Positions 1 through 11,310 of a stretch of 64,000 nucleotides of DNA are shown one piece after another. The position numbers were made by a program, and so were the translations under genes. The number at the start of each line of letters is the position of its first letter. The first letter of the stretch is position 1. The notes beneath the pieces were generated by a model, which was not told where the DNA came from, made no database searches, and saw only the letters and a list, made by a program, of their open reading frames with translations. Source of the DNA: Escarpia spicata (Eukaryota > Annelida > Polychaeta > Sabellida > Siboglinidae); the NCBI GenBank assembly GCA_963995525.1, contig OZ023214.1:43581998-43645997 (forward strand), in the 5' to 3' direction.

Positions 1-915
1 GTGAGTGAGTGTATGAGTGAGTGAGTCTGTGAGTGAGTGAGTGTATGAGTGAGTGAGTCTGTGAGTGAGTGTATGAGTGAGTGAGTCCGTGAGTGAGTGT
101 ATGAGTGAGTGAGTCCATGAGTGAGTGTATGAGTGAGTGAGTCCATGAGTGAGTGTATGAGTGAGTGAGTCTGTGAGTGAGTGTATGAGTGAGTGAGTCT
201 GTGAGTGAGTGTATGAGTGAGTGAGTCTGTGAGTGAGTGTATGAGTGAGTGAGTCTGTGAGTGAGTGTATGAGTGAGTGAGTCTGTGAGTGAGTGTATGA
301 GTGAGTGAGTCTGTGAGTGAGTGTATGAGTGAGTGAGTCTGTGAGTGAGTGTATGAGTGAGTGAGTCTGTGAGTGAGTGTATGAGTGAGTGAGTCTGTGA
401 GTGAGTGTATGAGTGAGTGAGTCCGTGAGTGAGTGTATGAGTGAGTGAGTCCGTGAGTGAGTGTATGAGTGAGTGAGTCTGTGAGTGAGTGTATGAGTGA
501 GTGAGTCTGTGAGTGAGTGTATGAGTGAGTGAGTCTGTGAGTGAGTGAAAGAGTGAGAGAGTTAGTGAGTGAGTGAACGAGTGAGAGAGTGAGTGAACAA
601 GTGAGTGAGTGAGTGAGTGAGTGAGTGAGTGAGTGAGTGAGTGAGTGAGTGAGTGAGTGAGTGAGTGAGTGAGTGAGTTAGTCTGTGAGTGAGTGAGTGA
701 ACGAGTGAGTTAGTGAGTGAGTGAGTGAGTGAGTGAACGAGTGAACGAGTGAGTGAGTGAGTGAGTGAGTGAGTGAGTGAGTGAGTGAGTGAGTGAGTGA
801 GTGAGTGAGTGAGTGAGTGAGTGAGTGGAGTGAGAGAGTTAGTGTGTGAGTGAATGAGTGAGAGTGAGTGAGCGAGTGAGTGAGTGAGCGAGTGAGTGAG
901 TGAGCGAGCGAGTGT
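1..915. repeat. GAGT microsatellite with 28-bp higher-order unit
   Basis: The whole stretch is built from GTGA/GAGT tetranucleotides. From 1 to about 540 the tetramers are organised into a 28-bp higher-order unit marked by GTAT and by CTGT, CCGT or CCAT variants, repeated about 19 times. From about 541 to 830 the array is nearly pure GAGT, interrupted by AACG and TTAG variants, then it fades by about 915. The array runs off the left edge of the window. Long minus-strand open frames here, rich in THSL repeats, are products of the repeat and not genes. Confidence 0.97.
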
Positions 916-1776
916 GTGCATGCATACACACACATGTATAGTTTGCATACACGCAGGCGTGTGCTGTAAGCATGTGAGCAAGCACGTGTAAATGCCAGAG
1001 AAGCAATCAGTTTTATTTCCACATAAATTCCACAGCCACAGAAACAATCTATTTTATTTTTCCAGGTTCCCAGCTTCAGGTAAACATACAAAAAATAGAG
1101 CTGTCAGTCAATGACCAGCTGTTGCCTGCCCTGCAGATGAGCCAATGGCAAGTGAGGCAGTAAACTTAGACTGCCTGCCTCCGCTCACTGCTGGTGGTAG
1201 CACTGGTATGTCAGCTGATGACATACCCTTATCCATCACACACAAGGTCACACCAAACAGTTTCTTTCATCCTATTCCTGCAGCGGTGCCAGAGACCAGG
1301 TAACAGGCCCAGTATCCACACATGATGTGGTGGGAGCCATTGTTGATGAAGTATACATGTAGGGGTACATTACGTTGAAATGTCCAGCAGCAGGATGGGG
1401 CAAGAAACATGTAATGACTGTAAGTTTTCTATCGGGAACGTGTGTGTGCATGCACACACGTGCGCGCGCACATGTGCATGTCTGTAATGAAGTGTAACAC
1501 CAAAACGAAATCTTTTACTTTATTTAGTACTCTAAACACACAATTTCGTCCAACGAGAACACTGGTGGAACAAGTATTGTCTGGCCCACTCTGCCTCTAC
1601 TTGATGAGTTACGCAATGTCCAGGAGTGCATGCCAGTGTTGAAGGTGTTGTTTTTACCCTCTTTTGTATGCCAAAACAGTCTGCCAGACATCTAGCCAAT
1701 CTAGCCGCCAATGCTGCCTGTGTGCATCACCACACACACACAGCCTTCAAGCCAAACATGTAGCCTTTTTGTCACA

Positions 1777-1935
1777 CAACACCTAGCCTGCCGGACACCT
1801 AGCCTGTCAGTCAGACACCTAGCCCGCCAGACACCTAGTCTGTCAGACACCTAGTCTGTCAGACACCTAGTCTGTCAGACACCTAGTCTGTCAGACACCT
1901 AGCCTGCTAGACACCTAGCCTGCCAAACACCTCTA
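1777..1935. repeat. 16-bp minisatellite (ACACCTAG...TGTCAG)
   Basis: About nine to ten head-to-tail copies of a 16-bp unit of the form ACACCTAGTCTGTCAG are seen, with CCTGCC and CCCGCC variants at the edges and four nearly identical units in the middle. It is non-coding. Confidence 0.9.
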
Positions 1936-1955
1936 GTCAGACAAGTAGGCTGTCA

Positions 1956-3000
1956 CATAGGTAGACAAGATGATATATTTATAAGATGTGAGCCCAAGTA
2001 TTCACCTACACACATTAGCACAAAATATACCCTAATTCCAAGCAGTATTTCACAATTAAAGAATGCCCATAGGCATCCACCTTGATTCATAGACAGTTGC
2101 CAAATTATATTAATCAAGACAACTAGTTAAGGTCAGTATCTATGTAAAGCACAGAATGTCAAGTGTCCCCATTTTCTGTCAAGCTGCCAGAATAAACTAT
2201 ATGTTATGCTCTCACTGACATTTTCAAATACAATGATCACAGTTATAATGGAACACTAGTGACAGAACAGTGATAACATGCCATTATATATCTACACAAG
2301 TGCATATTTTGTAACACTTTTGCTAAGGTCTTCTCTGCAGTAAAGCATTTATAAAGTATGCTGTATCTCAAACAAGTAAAAAATTATAAAACACCTTTCC
2401 CCCACACCACTAAAACCTCCAATCACACTGTATTACAATTCTTCTCTCTTCACTGCTGCAAAGCTACCCTTAAAACAGTAAAACATTTCTAAAGCAAGTT
2501 GAAGGCAGTCGTTAAATATCTAAGAAAATATAGTGAGCCAAAATTGTATTCACACAAGAGCCATCACTAGGGACAAACGCTGGTGTTCCATTTATGTTTG
2601 AGCAGGAATGTGAGTATGCCTGGAGTACTGCTACAGTGCTGTGATCCAGGAGCTTAGCCAGAGACCTGCCCACCCATCTTCAAGATTGGCAGATGACTGG
2701 CCAAGATAGGCAATAATTACAACTGATAAGACTGGTGAATTTGAGGGGGCCAATTGGCCACTAGATTAACTAATAGTTCCAAGTCTATTATTGGCAACAA
2801 ATAATCAAATGGATCAGTATTAATTAAATAAATGGCTCAAATGACACGGGTTAGTTATTGAAGAAAACAAAACTGGCCAAAATGGCTGTGATTATGTGAA
2901 CGGCTTCCGAGCAAGCCATCTGTGCGCTAAGAGGCACATTTGTCTAATTCAAGACTGGCAAAAAAAATTTCTGGCTAAGGGCCTGCTGCAACGTATGTTG
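1956..3000. other. AT-rich stretch without a recognisable feature
   Basis: I see no open frame, repeat terminus or RNA gene that can be supported here. If the exon at 3008-3206 is real, this stretch would be its downstream intron. Confidence 0.5.
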
Positions 3001-3007
3001 GACTAAC

Positions 3008-3206
3008 CTGCGAGGAGAGTGAGAGGCAGCAGGAGGCGACAGAAGATGTAGCACACAGGGTGGACGGCCATGGTCGCACCCTCCACGGTTACCCGGCTAT
3101 CACCAAGACTTCATCTCCCTCCCACTTCCTGGTTCCTCTATGGGCACGGTTCACGGTAACACACAGGTGATGGAAGACTACAGGTACTTCACTGGTTGGC
3201 TCTCCT
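3008..3206 (-). CDS. Candidate first coding exon of a secreted or membrane protein (partial)
   Basis: Read on the minus strand, a good 3' splice site (TTTCTTACAG, ending at 3207) precedes an exon starting at 3206. An ATG at 3071-3069 opens 21 codons, then one base of a split codon, then a donor GTTAGT at 3007-3002. The encoded peptide has a short N-region with a single arginine followed by the hydrophobic core LLLPLTLLA and then G, as expected of a signal peptide or signal anchor. The 135 bases between acceptor and ATG would be 5' UTR. One possible downstream exon begins after an ACTTACAG acceptor near 1420-1413 and would be phase-compatible, but it ends in a stop after about 48 codons and I am not confident in it. 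The product cannot be named. Confidence 0.42.
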
Positions 3207-3259
3207 CTGTAAGAAAGACATAAATGTAAGGTTCAGATTCATAAGAGAATGCATACATA

Positions 3260-3340
3260 TACTGTATATATATATTTATAAATTTTTACATATATATATA
3301 TATTTACAGACTCACTGTATATATATATATATATATAATT
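3260..3340. repeat. TA-rich microsatellite
   Basis: Two runs of alternating TA (TATATATATA) lie around 3289-3302 and 3319-3336. Confidence 0.8.
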
Positions 3341-3342
3341 GA

Positions 3343-3641
3343 GTCAATGCCGCAATGGTCAGAGCATCATACTATCAATTGAGAGAACATTGGGCAAGCT
3401 CATTCACTCTACATTGCTCCAGTTCACTCAGCTGTATGAGTGTGGCTCATGAATGGATGGCTATAGGCAGTGGTGGATGTTTGTCTACAAATAGTCTTCG
3501 CACATTAATTGCAGTGTGGTTGAGTGTTTCCCAGAGAAGTCGAGATGGTGTTCGATTGAACAGGTCTGCCAGGGAGTACAGTGTAAAGTGCTTTGAGCAG
3601 TCCTAACGATTGAATACTGCGCTATATAAGAACTTACCTTT
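3343..3641 (+). mobile_element. SINE copy 1 (Meta-SINE-like body)
   Basis: The head contains an A-box-like ATGGTCAGAGCATC. The body contains CAGCTGTATGAGTG and a GCTATAGGCAGTGG segment, and the 3' part ends with CTGCGCTATATAAGAAC. A second copy with the same module order is at 15486-15838. The B box is not recognisable in this copy. Assignment to the Meta-SINE type is from memory of the CAGCTGTATGAATGAGTACCTGGC core and is moderately sure; that it is a dispersed SINE is more secure because two copies are in the window. Confidence 0.72.
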
Positions 3642-4198
3642 TTATAGATAAACACAACAGCAGTTGACTAACTCAGGTAGAACGGATACATATAACACCA
3701 TTAAGACATCCAGCTAATACTGTGCACCACACACACGTACCATTGGAAGATGACAGCACTGCTCAGACACCACTGAATACCGTCTAAATATCCTGTACCT
3801 TTCTATAACTGCCTATCAACATGTCTGAAACGACAAGACGAGTGATTCCTCATGCACGTGGGACAATGACCGAGAGCTCTAGGTGGGGGCGTGTGGGGGC
3901 AGATCCATGCATTGACACAGAGTCATGCATCGGTAGTCCAAAGAAACAGTTGATGAGTAAGCAGCAGGAAAAAAGGCGGTAAATTAATACACCCTGAAGT
4001 AGTTAATCAGGGTCACCACTGCAGCATGTATTGCACAACATTGCACAAAAAATGGCCTGGTTTTGACTGCCTGGAACTGCAAAGACCACCATGACAGAAA
4101 TTACTTGTGTGCCTATGTGAATGTGTTTTTTAAGTTTAATATTTAGATTTAATTTCATTGCAAGTAACCATACATATTAATAGAGCGCAATACATTTA

Positions 4199-4440
4199 GG
4201 GATCATCTCAAAAGGTTGATGTCTGATATCAGACGAAATTGCTTTCATTTGGCCTCAGCCCCACCCACCCCTCAGAAGAAAGTTGGTAAACATTGATATG
4301 ATGATACCACTATATCAACAGTATTGGTCTGAAGCATAAAAAATCAATGTCCGACTCCAGACGAAACTACCTCTGACCCCCCTCCCCCAAACAAAAGTAA
4401 CTTAGTCCAATATCGGACATAGACATTTTGAGATGATCCC
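4199..4440. mobile_element. MITE with GGGATCATCTCAAAA TIRs and TTA duplication
   Basis: The 242-bp element begins GGGATCATCTCAAAA and ends with the exact reverse complement TTTTGAGATGATCCC. Similarity continues inward through a TGTC(T/C)GATAT segment. TTA flanks both sides, at 4196-4198 and 4441-4443. A 3-bp TTA duplication is characteristic of the PIF/Harbinger superfamily, but the TIR sequence itself was not matched to a named family. A truncated second copy is at 55657-55773. Confidence 0.85.
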
Positions 4441-4864
4441 TTATGCCTCCCATAATGATCCTATCAAACATCTACCTCCTGTTGGTTGTCAAAGACTCAG
4501 AGTTAACTGTTAGTACTGATTCCGTCATGTAAGACCAACTCATTAATATAACGGCAGCGTAATGTTATTTATCGTATATTCCATCCTCCATACGTCAGTG
4601 TCAATGAACTCAGGTTGTAAAAACAGATATTTTTTGCAGATTCATTACAGTACTCAGGCAGTCGGACGTGTCCAATTGTTTTGTTTAGATGTTTGCATCA
4701 TGATACAGGCATTGATAACTAATTGGCACATGCGATGATACGATGCAGAGAAATATTGTTGTTCATGTCATCATTGTTGTATTTACCATTGGTGTCATAT
4801 ATCTCAAATATGGGGATGGGATGGGATGCTCATGTCAGTTGTAATAAATTTAACAACATTTAAT

Positions 4865-7215
4865 TAACAAGATTGCTAACCAGGGAATTAACTCTAGATG
4901 GCAGGTGGATGTGGAAGCCTTTTGGCTTATCCAACCACTTTTATCTACGCGTATCCTGCCCTTCTGTGGTATGTGTTGACTTTATTTTTAAACATTCACC
5001 CTACTAGCACCAACACAATCAGGAGATAATCTGTTCCAATCATTTACAGTCCTTTGTGAGAATTTTCTTTCTTATATCTGATCTTCACTGCTCCTTTGCT
5101 AATGTAACTTCATGTTCTCTGGTCCTTCTATCTTTCTTAACTGATAACAATATTTCTATCAATAGTTTCATAAACATTCAATATTTTAGACACTTCTATC
5201 TGATCACCTCTCAATCTTCTGGTCTCTAGTGTTGTTAAAACACATTCTTTTAGACATATTTCGTAACTAAGATCCCTCAGTTTTTATATCATTTTAGTCG
5301 CTCTCCTCTGTACTCTTTGTAGCATATCTATGTCCTTCTTGCGATATGGCCTCCACGCTTGTATACAATATTCTAAATGAGGCTTAACTATTGTTTTGTA
5401 CAGCGATATTATTAGTTCTTTTTCCTTATACGCTATATTTCGCCTAATTAATCCAAGGATTTGATTTCCCTTTGAAGCTGCAATTCCGCAGTGCTCTGAA
5501 ACCTTCATATCAGCACTAATGGTTAACCCTAAGTCCTTTTCTTTTACAGTAGCCTCCATTTTATATTGTACATCTTCGTTTCCATGTCCTGTGTGCATGG
5601 AGGTATTTACATTTCCCAAAACTGAACAACATTTGCCACTTTTCAGACCATTTGATCAACCTGTCAAAATCATCTTGTAAATGCTGTCTTTTATTAGTTC
5701 TTTTTCTTTACATGCTATATTTCGCCTAATCAATCCAAGGATTTGATTTCCTTTTGAAGCTGCACTGAAACCTTCATGTCAGCACTAATTGTCAGCCCTA
5801 AGTCTTTTCTTTTACAGTAGTACTTAGTACAGTTCCCCCTATTGTATATTCTACATATTCGTTCCCATGTCCTGTGTGAAGGCATTTACATTTCCCAAAA
5901 TTGAACATTTGCCACTTTTCAGACCATTTGATCAACCTGTCAAGATCATCTTGTAAATGCTGTCTATCTCCATCACTTTTAATCCTTCTTTACACTTTTG
6001 TATCATCTGCAAATTTCAAAACCTTACTTGTTATATCATTGTCCGAATCGTCGATATATATTAAGAATAATATAGGTCCCTGACCCAGTACTGATCTCTG
6101 TGGTACCCCACTCAAAACTGATTTCCAGTTTGAAGCCTCCCCATCAACTACTACCCGTTGTCTTCTGTCAATCAGCCATTTTTCTATCGAGTTAATTATA
6201 CCATTCCTATGCCATGGGCCTTTAAGTTTAATTAATCTTTGATGTGGCACTTTGTCAAAAGCTTTCTGAAAATCTAAGTAGATGATATCTACTAGTGATC
6301 CCTTGTCTACCCACTTAGTGATAACTTCCAAAAAACATAACATTTGTTAAGCTTCGCTTTTAGAAACCCATGTTGAGATGGGTTTAACAAGTTATGTTTA
6401 ACAAGAAAATCCACCATGTGATCTTTAATTAGTCTCTCAAATAATTTGCAAATCACTGATGTTAAACTCACTGGTCTGTAGTTATCTGACTTGTTTCTCG
6501 AACATTTTTTAAATAACAGTATAATGTTTGCTTCTATCCATTCTAAAGGAACCACTCCCTCTTCTAATGACAAGTTGAAAACTGTTGCAACCGGTATGCT
6601 AATTTGTTCTACAATTTCCAAACAGTAGTTTGGGTGGAATCCACTCCATTCCATGTGATTTATTCTCCTTCGTAGCCATTATTTTCTTAGCTACCATTTC
6701 CAGGGTTACAATTAACTGTTCTAAATACTCTGATTCCACCCCCTTGAACTTAGCCTCTGGTACTGGCAGTGAACTAATATCTTCCCAGGTAAACAACTAA
6801 CTAAAATACTCATTCAGGTCTTCTGCCATTTAAGAATCCCGCTGATATTATATTTCCAGCACTATCTTCTAGAGGACCGACCTTATCCTGAACTTTCTGT
6901 TTGCTCAGAACATGCGCATAAAACTCTTGTTGTCATGTTTTATATTACAAGCTAATTTTTGTTCACAGCTTCACTTTGAATTTCTAATTTCAGTTGTAGC
7001 TTGGTTAAATGCCTCTTTACAAATGTAGTCTTCACCATTTCCATTATGTCTACATGACTTCCACATCATTTGTCTGTACTGAATTTGTCTAATGGTTTCT
7101 TACGATAAGTTTTTTCTGGACCATTTCCCTTATTTTTTCAAGGGAACAAATGTATCGACGGTGCACTCTATTTGACTCTTTAAAATATTCCAGCATTCTG
7201 TCTGGTTGTTGTCTT
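4865..7215 (-). mobile_element. CR1/Jockey-like LINE, 5'-truncated and chimeric (copy 1)
   Basis: Minus-strand translation in several frames gives successive pieces of a non-LTR reverse transcriptase. A linker containing CWNILKSQIEC lies at about 7190-7130. The palm motifs follow: YRPVSLTSVICKLFERLI at about 6480-6430, IYLDFQKAFDKVPH at about 6280-6240, SGVPQ and FADDTKV at about 6110-5990. The C-terminal thumb HLEYCIQAWRPYRK is at about 5370-5330. Stops and frameshifts separate the pieces, so the copy is dead. The 3' UTR ends near 4865 next to an AACAAGATT motif also found at the end of copy 2. Part of the RT is present twice (see 5408-5965). Confidence 0.88.
5408..5965 (-). repeat. Internal tandem duplication in LINE copy 1, units of two subfamilies
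   Basis: Two adjacent units of about 280 bp, roughly 5408-5686 and 5690-5965, both run from TTATTAGTTCTTTTTC to AATGCTGTCT. The right-hand unit lacks about a dozen bases that the left-hand unit has after GAAGCTGCA (near 5480) and has a TAGTACTTAGTACAG segment the left-hand unit lacks. In both respects it matches LINE copy 2 at 16.5-17.6 kb. The two units therefore belong to different subfamilies. Confidence 0.82.
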
Positions 7216-7700
7216 TTTGTACTGTCGTCTTCTTGCCTGTGACATTCTCTTCCATTCCATTCTTTCCTGTTGCTTTTTCTCTTGTCACCTTTCCTCCTGT
7301 CATCATCCCTTTTATTGACTTCTGTTCTGTTACATTTACTCTCACTTCCTTTCGTCCCGTCAACTTTCCTCCTATCGCATTTTCTTCTCTCCTCTCCTGT
7401 CTCATTTTCCCTCCTACCTCCTTTTCTACGGTCACTTTCTCCCTTGTCACCTTCAAGCCTGTCACATTTCCTGTTGTCGATTCTTCAATTTCTTATCCAA
7501 TCACCTTCCCTCCTCTCACTCTCCTTTCTTCAGTCATCTTGCCACTACTCTGCTCCTTCAGTCTCACAGTATTCCCAACTCTCTCCCTGTTGTCTCTCTC
7601 CATTCCACCTGTCTCCATGCTAATTCTCGTCTCCATCCCCTACAAAATATCTGTCAACCTAACTACTTCCTTCCGCAGGTATTCCACCTTCCAACACCAC
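7215..7700. repeat. Degenerate pyrimidine-rich tandem repeat joined to LINE coding sequence
   Basis: About 480 bp is almost pure C/T on the + strand, with a degenerate unit of about 15 bp resembling TTTCCTCCTGTCA. On the minus strand part of it stays open as a Lys/Thr/Val-rich repeat (VTGKK, VTREK) that runs in frame into the LINE sequence DNNQTECWNILK at 7190. Whether the repeat belongs to the LINE or arose at its truncation point cannot be decided here. Confidence 0.75.
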
Positions 7701-8177
7701 ACGCACTGAAAGGTGAATCCCTCTTCCTTAGTCTCTACCCATGACTTCCCACAGCAGGACAAGACACCGTGTAGCTGTGGCAGTCATCACACACCAAGTT
7801 GAGTTGCCACTTCCAAGGCATCATATCAGAATTTATTTAATAATAATGATAATAATCTAATTAGCTATTCAAAATAGTTTAGTCAACTTTTCACTATGTA
7901 GTCTTTAAGAAGACTGTTTACTGTGCACAAACACTACACTTTACGCTAGATTGCCTTGTTTAATTCGGTTATTCAGCGCCCTAGCGAATACAAGGGACAC
8001 TACCCACATCAACAAACTTAATTGCCCCCCGACTATCGCCCACCAAAGTTTCGGCTATGGCCTATGACTAACTTCCTCAAATACACTTTCTCTGATTACC
8101 GTTTATCTACAGCTGTTTCTTAATATATGTCTATGGATAGTTTACAAATAATATTTATGTGATAACAATACTGACCT

Positions 8178-8295
8178 CTTCAATCCTTCCACATATTTTC
8201 CAAAACTTCTGCACCGATATCCACAATGCATAACTTCACTTGATGCACTGTAGATATCGCTGGAGAAATTTTGGAAAATACGTGGAAGGATTAAG
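8178..8295. repeat. Imperfect inverted repeat at the 5' end of an RTE fragment
   Basis: Arms 8178-8221 and 8253-8295 are complementary with about five mismatches over 43-44 bp, around a 31-bp loop. The right arm is continuous with the RTE-like coding sequence, and the left arm is an inverted copy of it. Confidence 0.85.
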
Positions 8296-8958
8296 AAAAA
8301 GACAAAAGTGATGCTAGGAAATGACACACCAATATATGTCAACACCATGCAGATAGAGAACATTGAAAGCTACGTCTATCTAGAACAGCAATATAGTATC
8401 AGAAACAAAAACCAAGACAAGGAGATTCAAAGAAGAATCACCACTGGCTGGACAGCAGTCGCCAAACACCGCGACATCTTCCAGAGTAACTTTGGAACCT
8501 GCTTAAAGAGACAAGTCTATAACTTATGCATACTTCCAGCGATGACATATGGCACGGAAACACTCATCATCCAGGCAAAGAATAAGCTAGCAGCCGCACA
8601 AACAATGATGGAAAAAAGTATGTTAAACATCACACATTGGGAGAGAAAAACAAACATCTGGGTAAGAGAAAAGATAATGGTCAGACGTGATAGAAAAAAT
8701 CAGAAGTCAGAAGTGGACCTGGGCAGGGCACATCAGCCTACTACGAGATAACCGATGGACATCGCATATCACAACCTGGAGACCTTACGAAGGGAAACGA
8801 TCTAGAGGAAGACCAGCAAGACAGTGGAGAGATGAACTAGACGAGTACTGAAAGGGCACCAGCAGAGGATAGCGCAAGACAGGCAGATTTGGAAACGACA
8901 TGCTGAGGCCTCCGCCCAACCATGGGACACTACGGCTGCCCAATGATGATGATGATGA
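8253..8958 (+). mobile_element. RTE-like LINE 3' fragment
   Basis: An open frame at 8308-8751 encodes the C-terminal region of an endonuclease/RT-type LINE: YVYLEQQYSIRNKNQDKEIQ, RRITTGWTAVAKHRDIF, RQVYNLCILPAMTYGTET. After a frameshift near 8690-8720 the typical WTWAGHIS...RPRGRPARQW type tail can be followed in other frames to about 8930. The copy ends in (ATG)n at 8942-8958, which fits the short microsatellite tails of RTE elements. It is 5'-truncated and broken. Confidence 0.85.
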
Positions 8959-9450
8959 TCTACAATGAACCGAGCCAAAGATTTCCCACCAGTAAATTGT
9001 ATTTGTACTGTAGAAAGCGCCAATTTGTTTTGGATCCAAGCCTTCATTTAAATTTGACTGTTTGTTACCGAAATATGTGATGCTACTATTGGCACAGTTC
9101 CCTATTGATTTTCCTTATTGGCCCATCAGATTTTTAGTATATGATTCCAAGTATAATGTGCTTTTTTACCATCTGGGGGACACCTTGTTTATGTATACAA
9201 TATTCTGTCTATCACCATTTGCAAGACATGTCTAAATAATCGCAGATATCTTGTTCTCATAACACTGTGTTTCTAAAGGATCTCGAATGTAGATTTTTTT
9301 CATATTTGTTATATGCAAGGTGCAGAAGTACCCAATATGGGTTTCAGGAGATGCTTATTGTGTATGGACATGTCAAATTGTAATCAGTTTCAAGGGTCAT
9401 GTTTAATAAAATTATAAAAGGTAAACTAAAGGTGAAAGTTGGCAGTCTTA
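8959..9450. other. No feature recognised
   Basis: AT-rich single-copy-looking sequence. Short minus-strand frames overlapping the RTE tail are shadows of it. Confidence 0.4.
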
Positions 9451-9700
9451 TAAGTAAGTAAGTAAGTAAGTAACTTTATTTTACAACGTAACAACATAAC
9501 ATACAATTAACATATACATGTCATACAAATGGAAATATATTACATTGCATGGATGTCACTTGGCTAAAAGCCGTCTTCCAGTGACACCATTTAATTATCA
9601 TTACTCAATGATTACAATCATGACAATCATCAAAATCATGTTAAACATTCACTCCAATTCATCACCAACCCATCTCCGTACTAGATAATATTAAACCGGA
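9451..9700 (-). mobile_element. Possible 3' end of a minus-strand retroposon
   Basis: A (TAAG)n run at 9451-9472 is followed by TAACTTTATTTTACAACG. Read on the minus strand this is GTAAAATAAAGTTA followed by (CTTA)n, the arrangement of a LINE or SINE 3' end with a microsatellite tail. No coding motif is seen further in, so only the tail supports the call. Confidence 0.4.
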
Positions 9701-11302
9701 GTATTATTTTAACATATAGTATGTGCTGTTATTGGTGATATATAACAAGGTATCCAGTCGTTAAGAACAATCAAAGAACTTTACACTTCACTCCCTGACA
9801 GATCCATTCATTCACACATTATCTTTCAGAGTTTCTTGACGTGTGTAGGATGCATTCAACAAGTAATATGCCCTGATATGTTATATCAAACTGTAACAGG
9901 CTTTAGTGAGAACTGCCAAGACAACTAAAACTGCAATACATATAGGCTTCGGAGATTGTGTTTAGTATGTTCTGGAATGGCATATCAAGTTGTCGAAGGC
10001 TTTACAGACTGCTGACACATCAACTCACACTGTTGAAGGTTTGACAACATGCTCTGATGCTGACCATTTATAATATATCATATCCGACATTTCACTACTT
10101 TAATTTAAACTGTCAGCAAAACAAACTTTCCGTTGACCACAGGGTACAGGGTACAGGGTAACAATTCTTAATAATGCCACAGTGTGAACCCATGGGCGGC
10201 ACAACTATCTGATCACAAATGAAAGTGAATTAACAGAAGGTGCAGCTAATACAAGACAAGTCGGAACCATGGAAATCACAATCTAATATTAGTATGCTAA
10301 TAGAAATGTGCTAAGTATTAATATTAGTGCTAAGTAATAATATTACTTAGCATATTTCTATAAATAAGTTGAAAACTGTAGCTACGGATCTTATCTGTTA
10401 TTATCATCTAAAATATAAACATTACGTCACTTATTGTATATATTGAATGTAAGGGTTATTGTTGGCAACAGTCTAAGATTAATATTAAATATGACTAAAC
10501 TCATCCAAAGAGCATCAAATCACTGTGAACGTATAAACTTAAATGGGCATCAATAATGCAGACAGTTTAAATTGGCCTGACTTCATTTCATACAGTTTTG
10601 GTAGACTAGTGCAATGAAGCTGCACTTGTCTCTAAGATTTACATCCGATTCTTTGTGCATATCAAATATTCTAAATCATCTTCACGTTCACATCTTGTCA
10701 AATTCACTACTACTGATGACTCAGATAATGGGTGATTTTAAAAATCAATGGCTTAGAACTGGTAACTTAGTATTCTGTCCTTGATAGCAGACAGAAAGAC
10801 GTATTCAATCGTATGAGCAAACCGCTACACAGAATACATTATGCTATGCAGCACACAGCTGTGTCTGGTTGGGCTGCTGGGGATGTGGCTATTAATACAA
10901 AGTTCCATCCAGTATCCCTGGCTTGTAATACTAGTTCCTATTACAGTTCCTTCTGCTATTGATCCTCATTCATGACAATCCCTTGTTACAGGGAGTATAC
11001 GACCCACACAGAACAATTGTACATTTGGGCCTATGTTTTATTGAATCAATACACAGAAGAATTTATAGTGTAATATGTATGAATTACGTATAGGAAGCTC
11101 TCTGACAATGACATATTATTATTATGCAATTCTAATGAGCTCTTAGAACTTTCTACAAGTACAAAATGAAGTTGTTTGAGGAAGCACAAGAGTTCTGTCA
11201 GTTATCCATTACAAATATTGAAATTTTTAATGTTATCCACACCAATGTCAAATAATGTACACAAATTATAGAAAGTAGATATTTTGAAATCCCATTGGTA
11301 CT
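9701..11302. other. AT-rich stretch without a supported gene
   Basis: No open frame of note and no splice-bounded exon could be supported. A short ACAGGGTACAGGGTA duplication is at about 10139-10160 and a local ATTAGTATTAG/AATATTAC self-complementary patch is near 10285-10365. Confidence 0.4.
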
Positions 11303-11310
11303 AGTATTAA

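Noticed and set aside
562..1091. Minus-strand frames rich in THSL/LTHS repeats
   Set aside because: They are translations of the GAGT microsatellite; a tetramer repeat stays open in several frames.
1272..1457. Second exon of the 3008-3206 gene
   Set aside because: Phase-compatible acceptor, but the pyrimidine tract is poor and the peptide has no recognisable domain, so it is not annotated as coding.
7206..7709. Plus-strand 167-codon Ser/Pro/Phe-rich frame
   Set aside because: Pyrimidine-rich low-complexity DNA opens the frame; the minus strand reads into a LINE.
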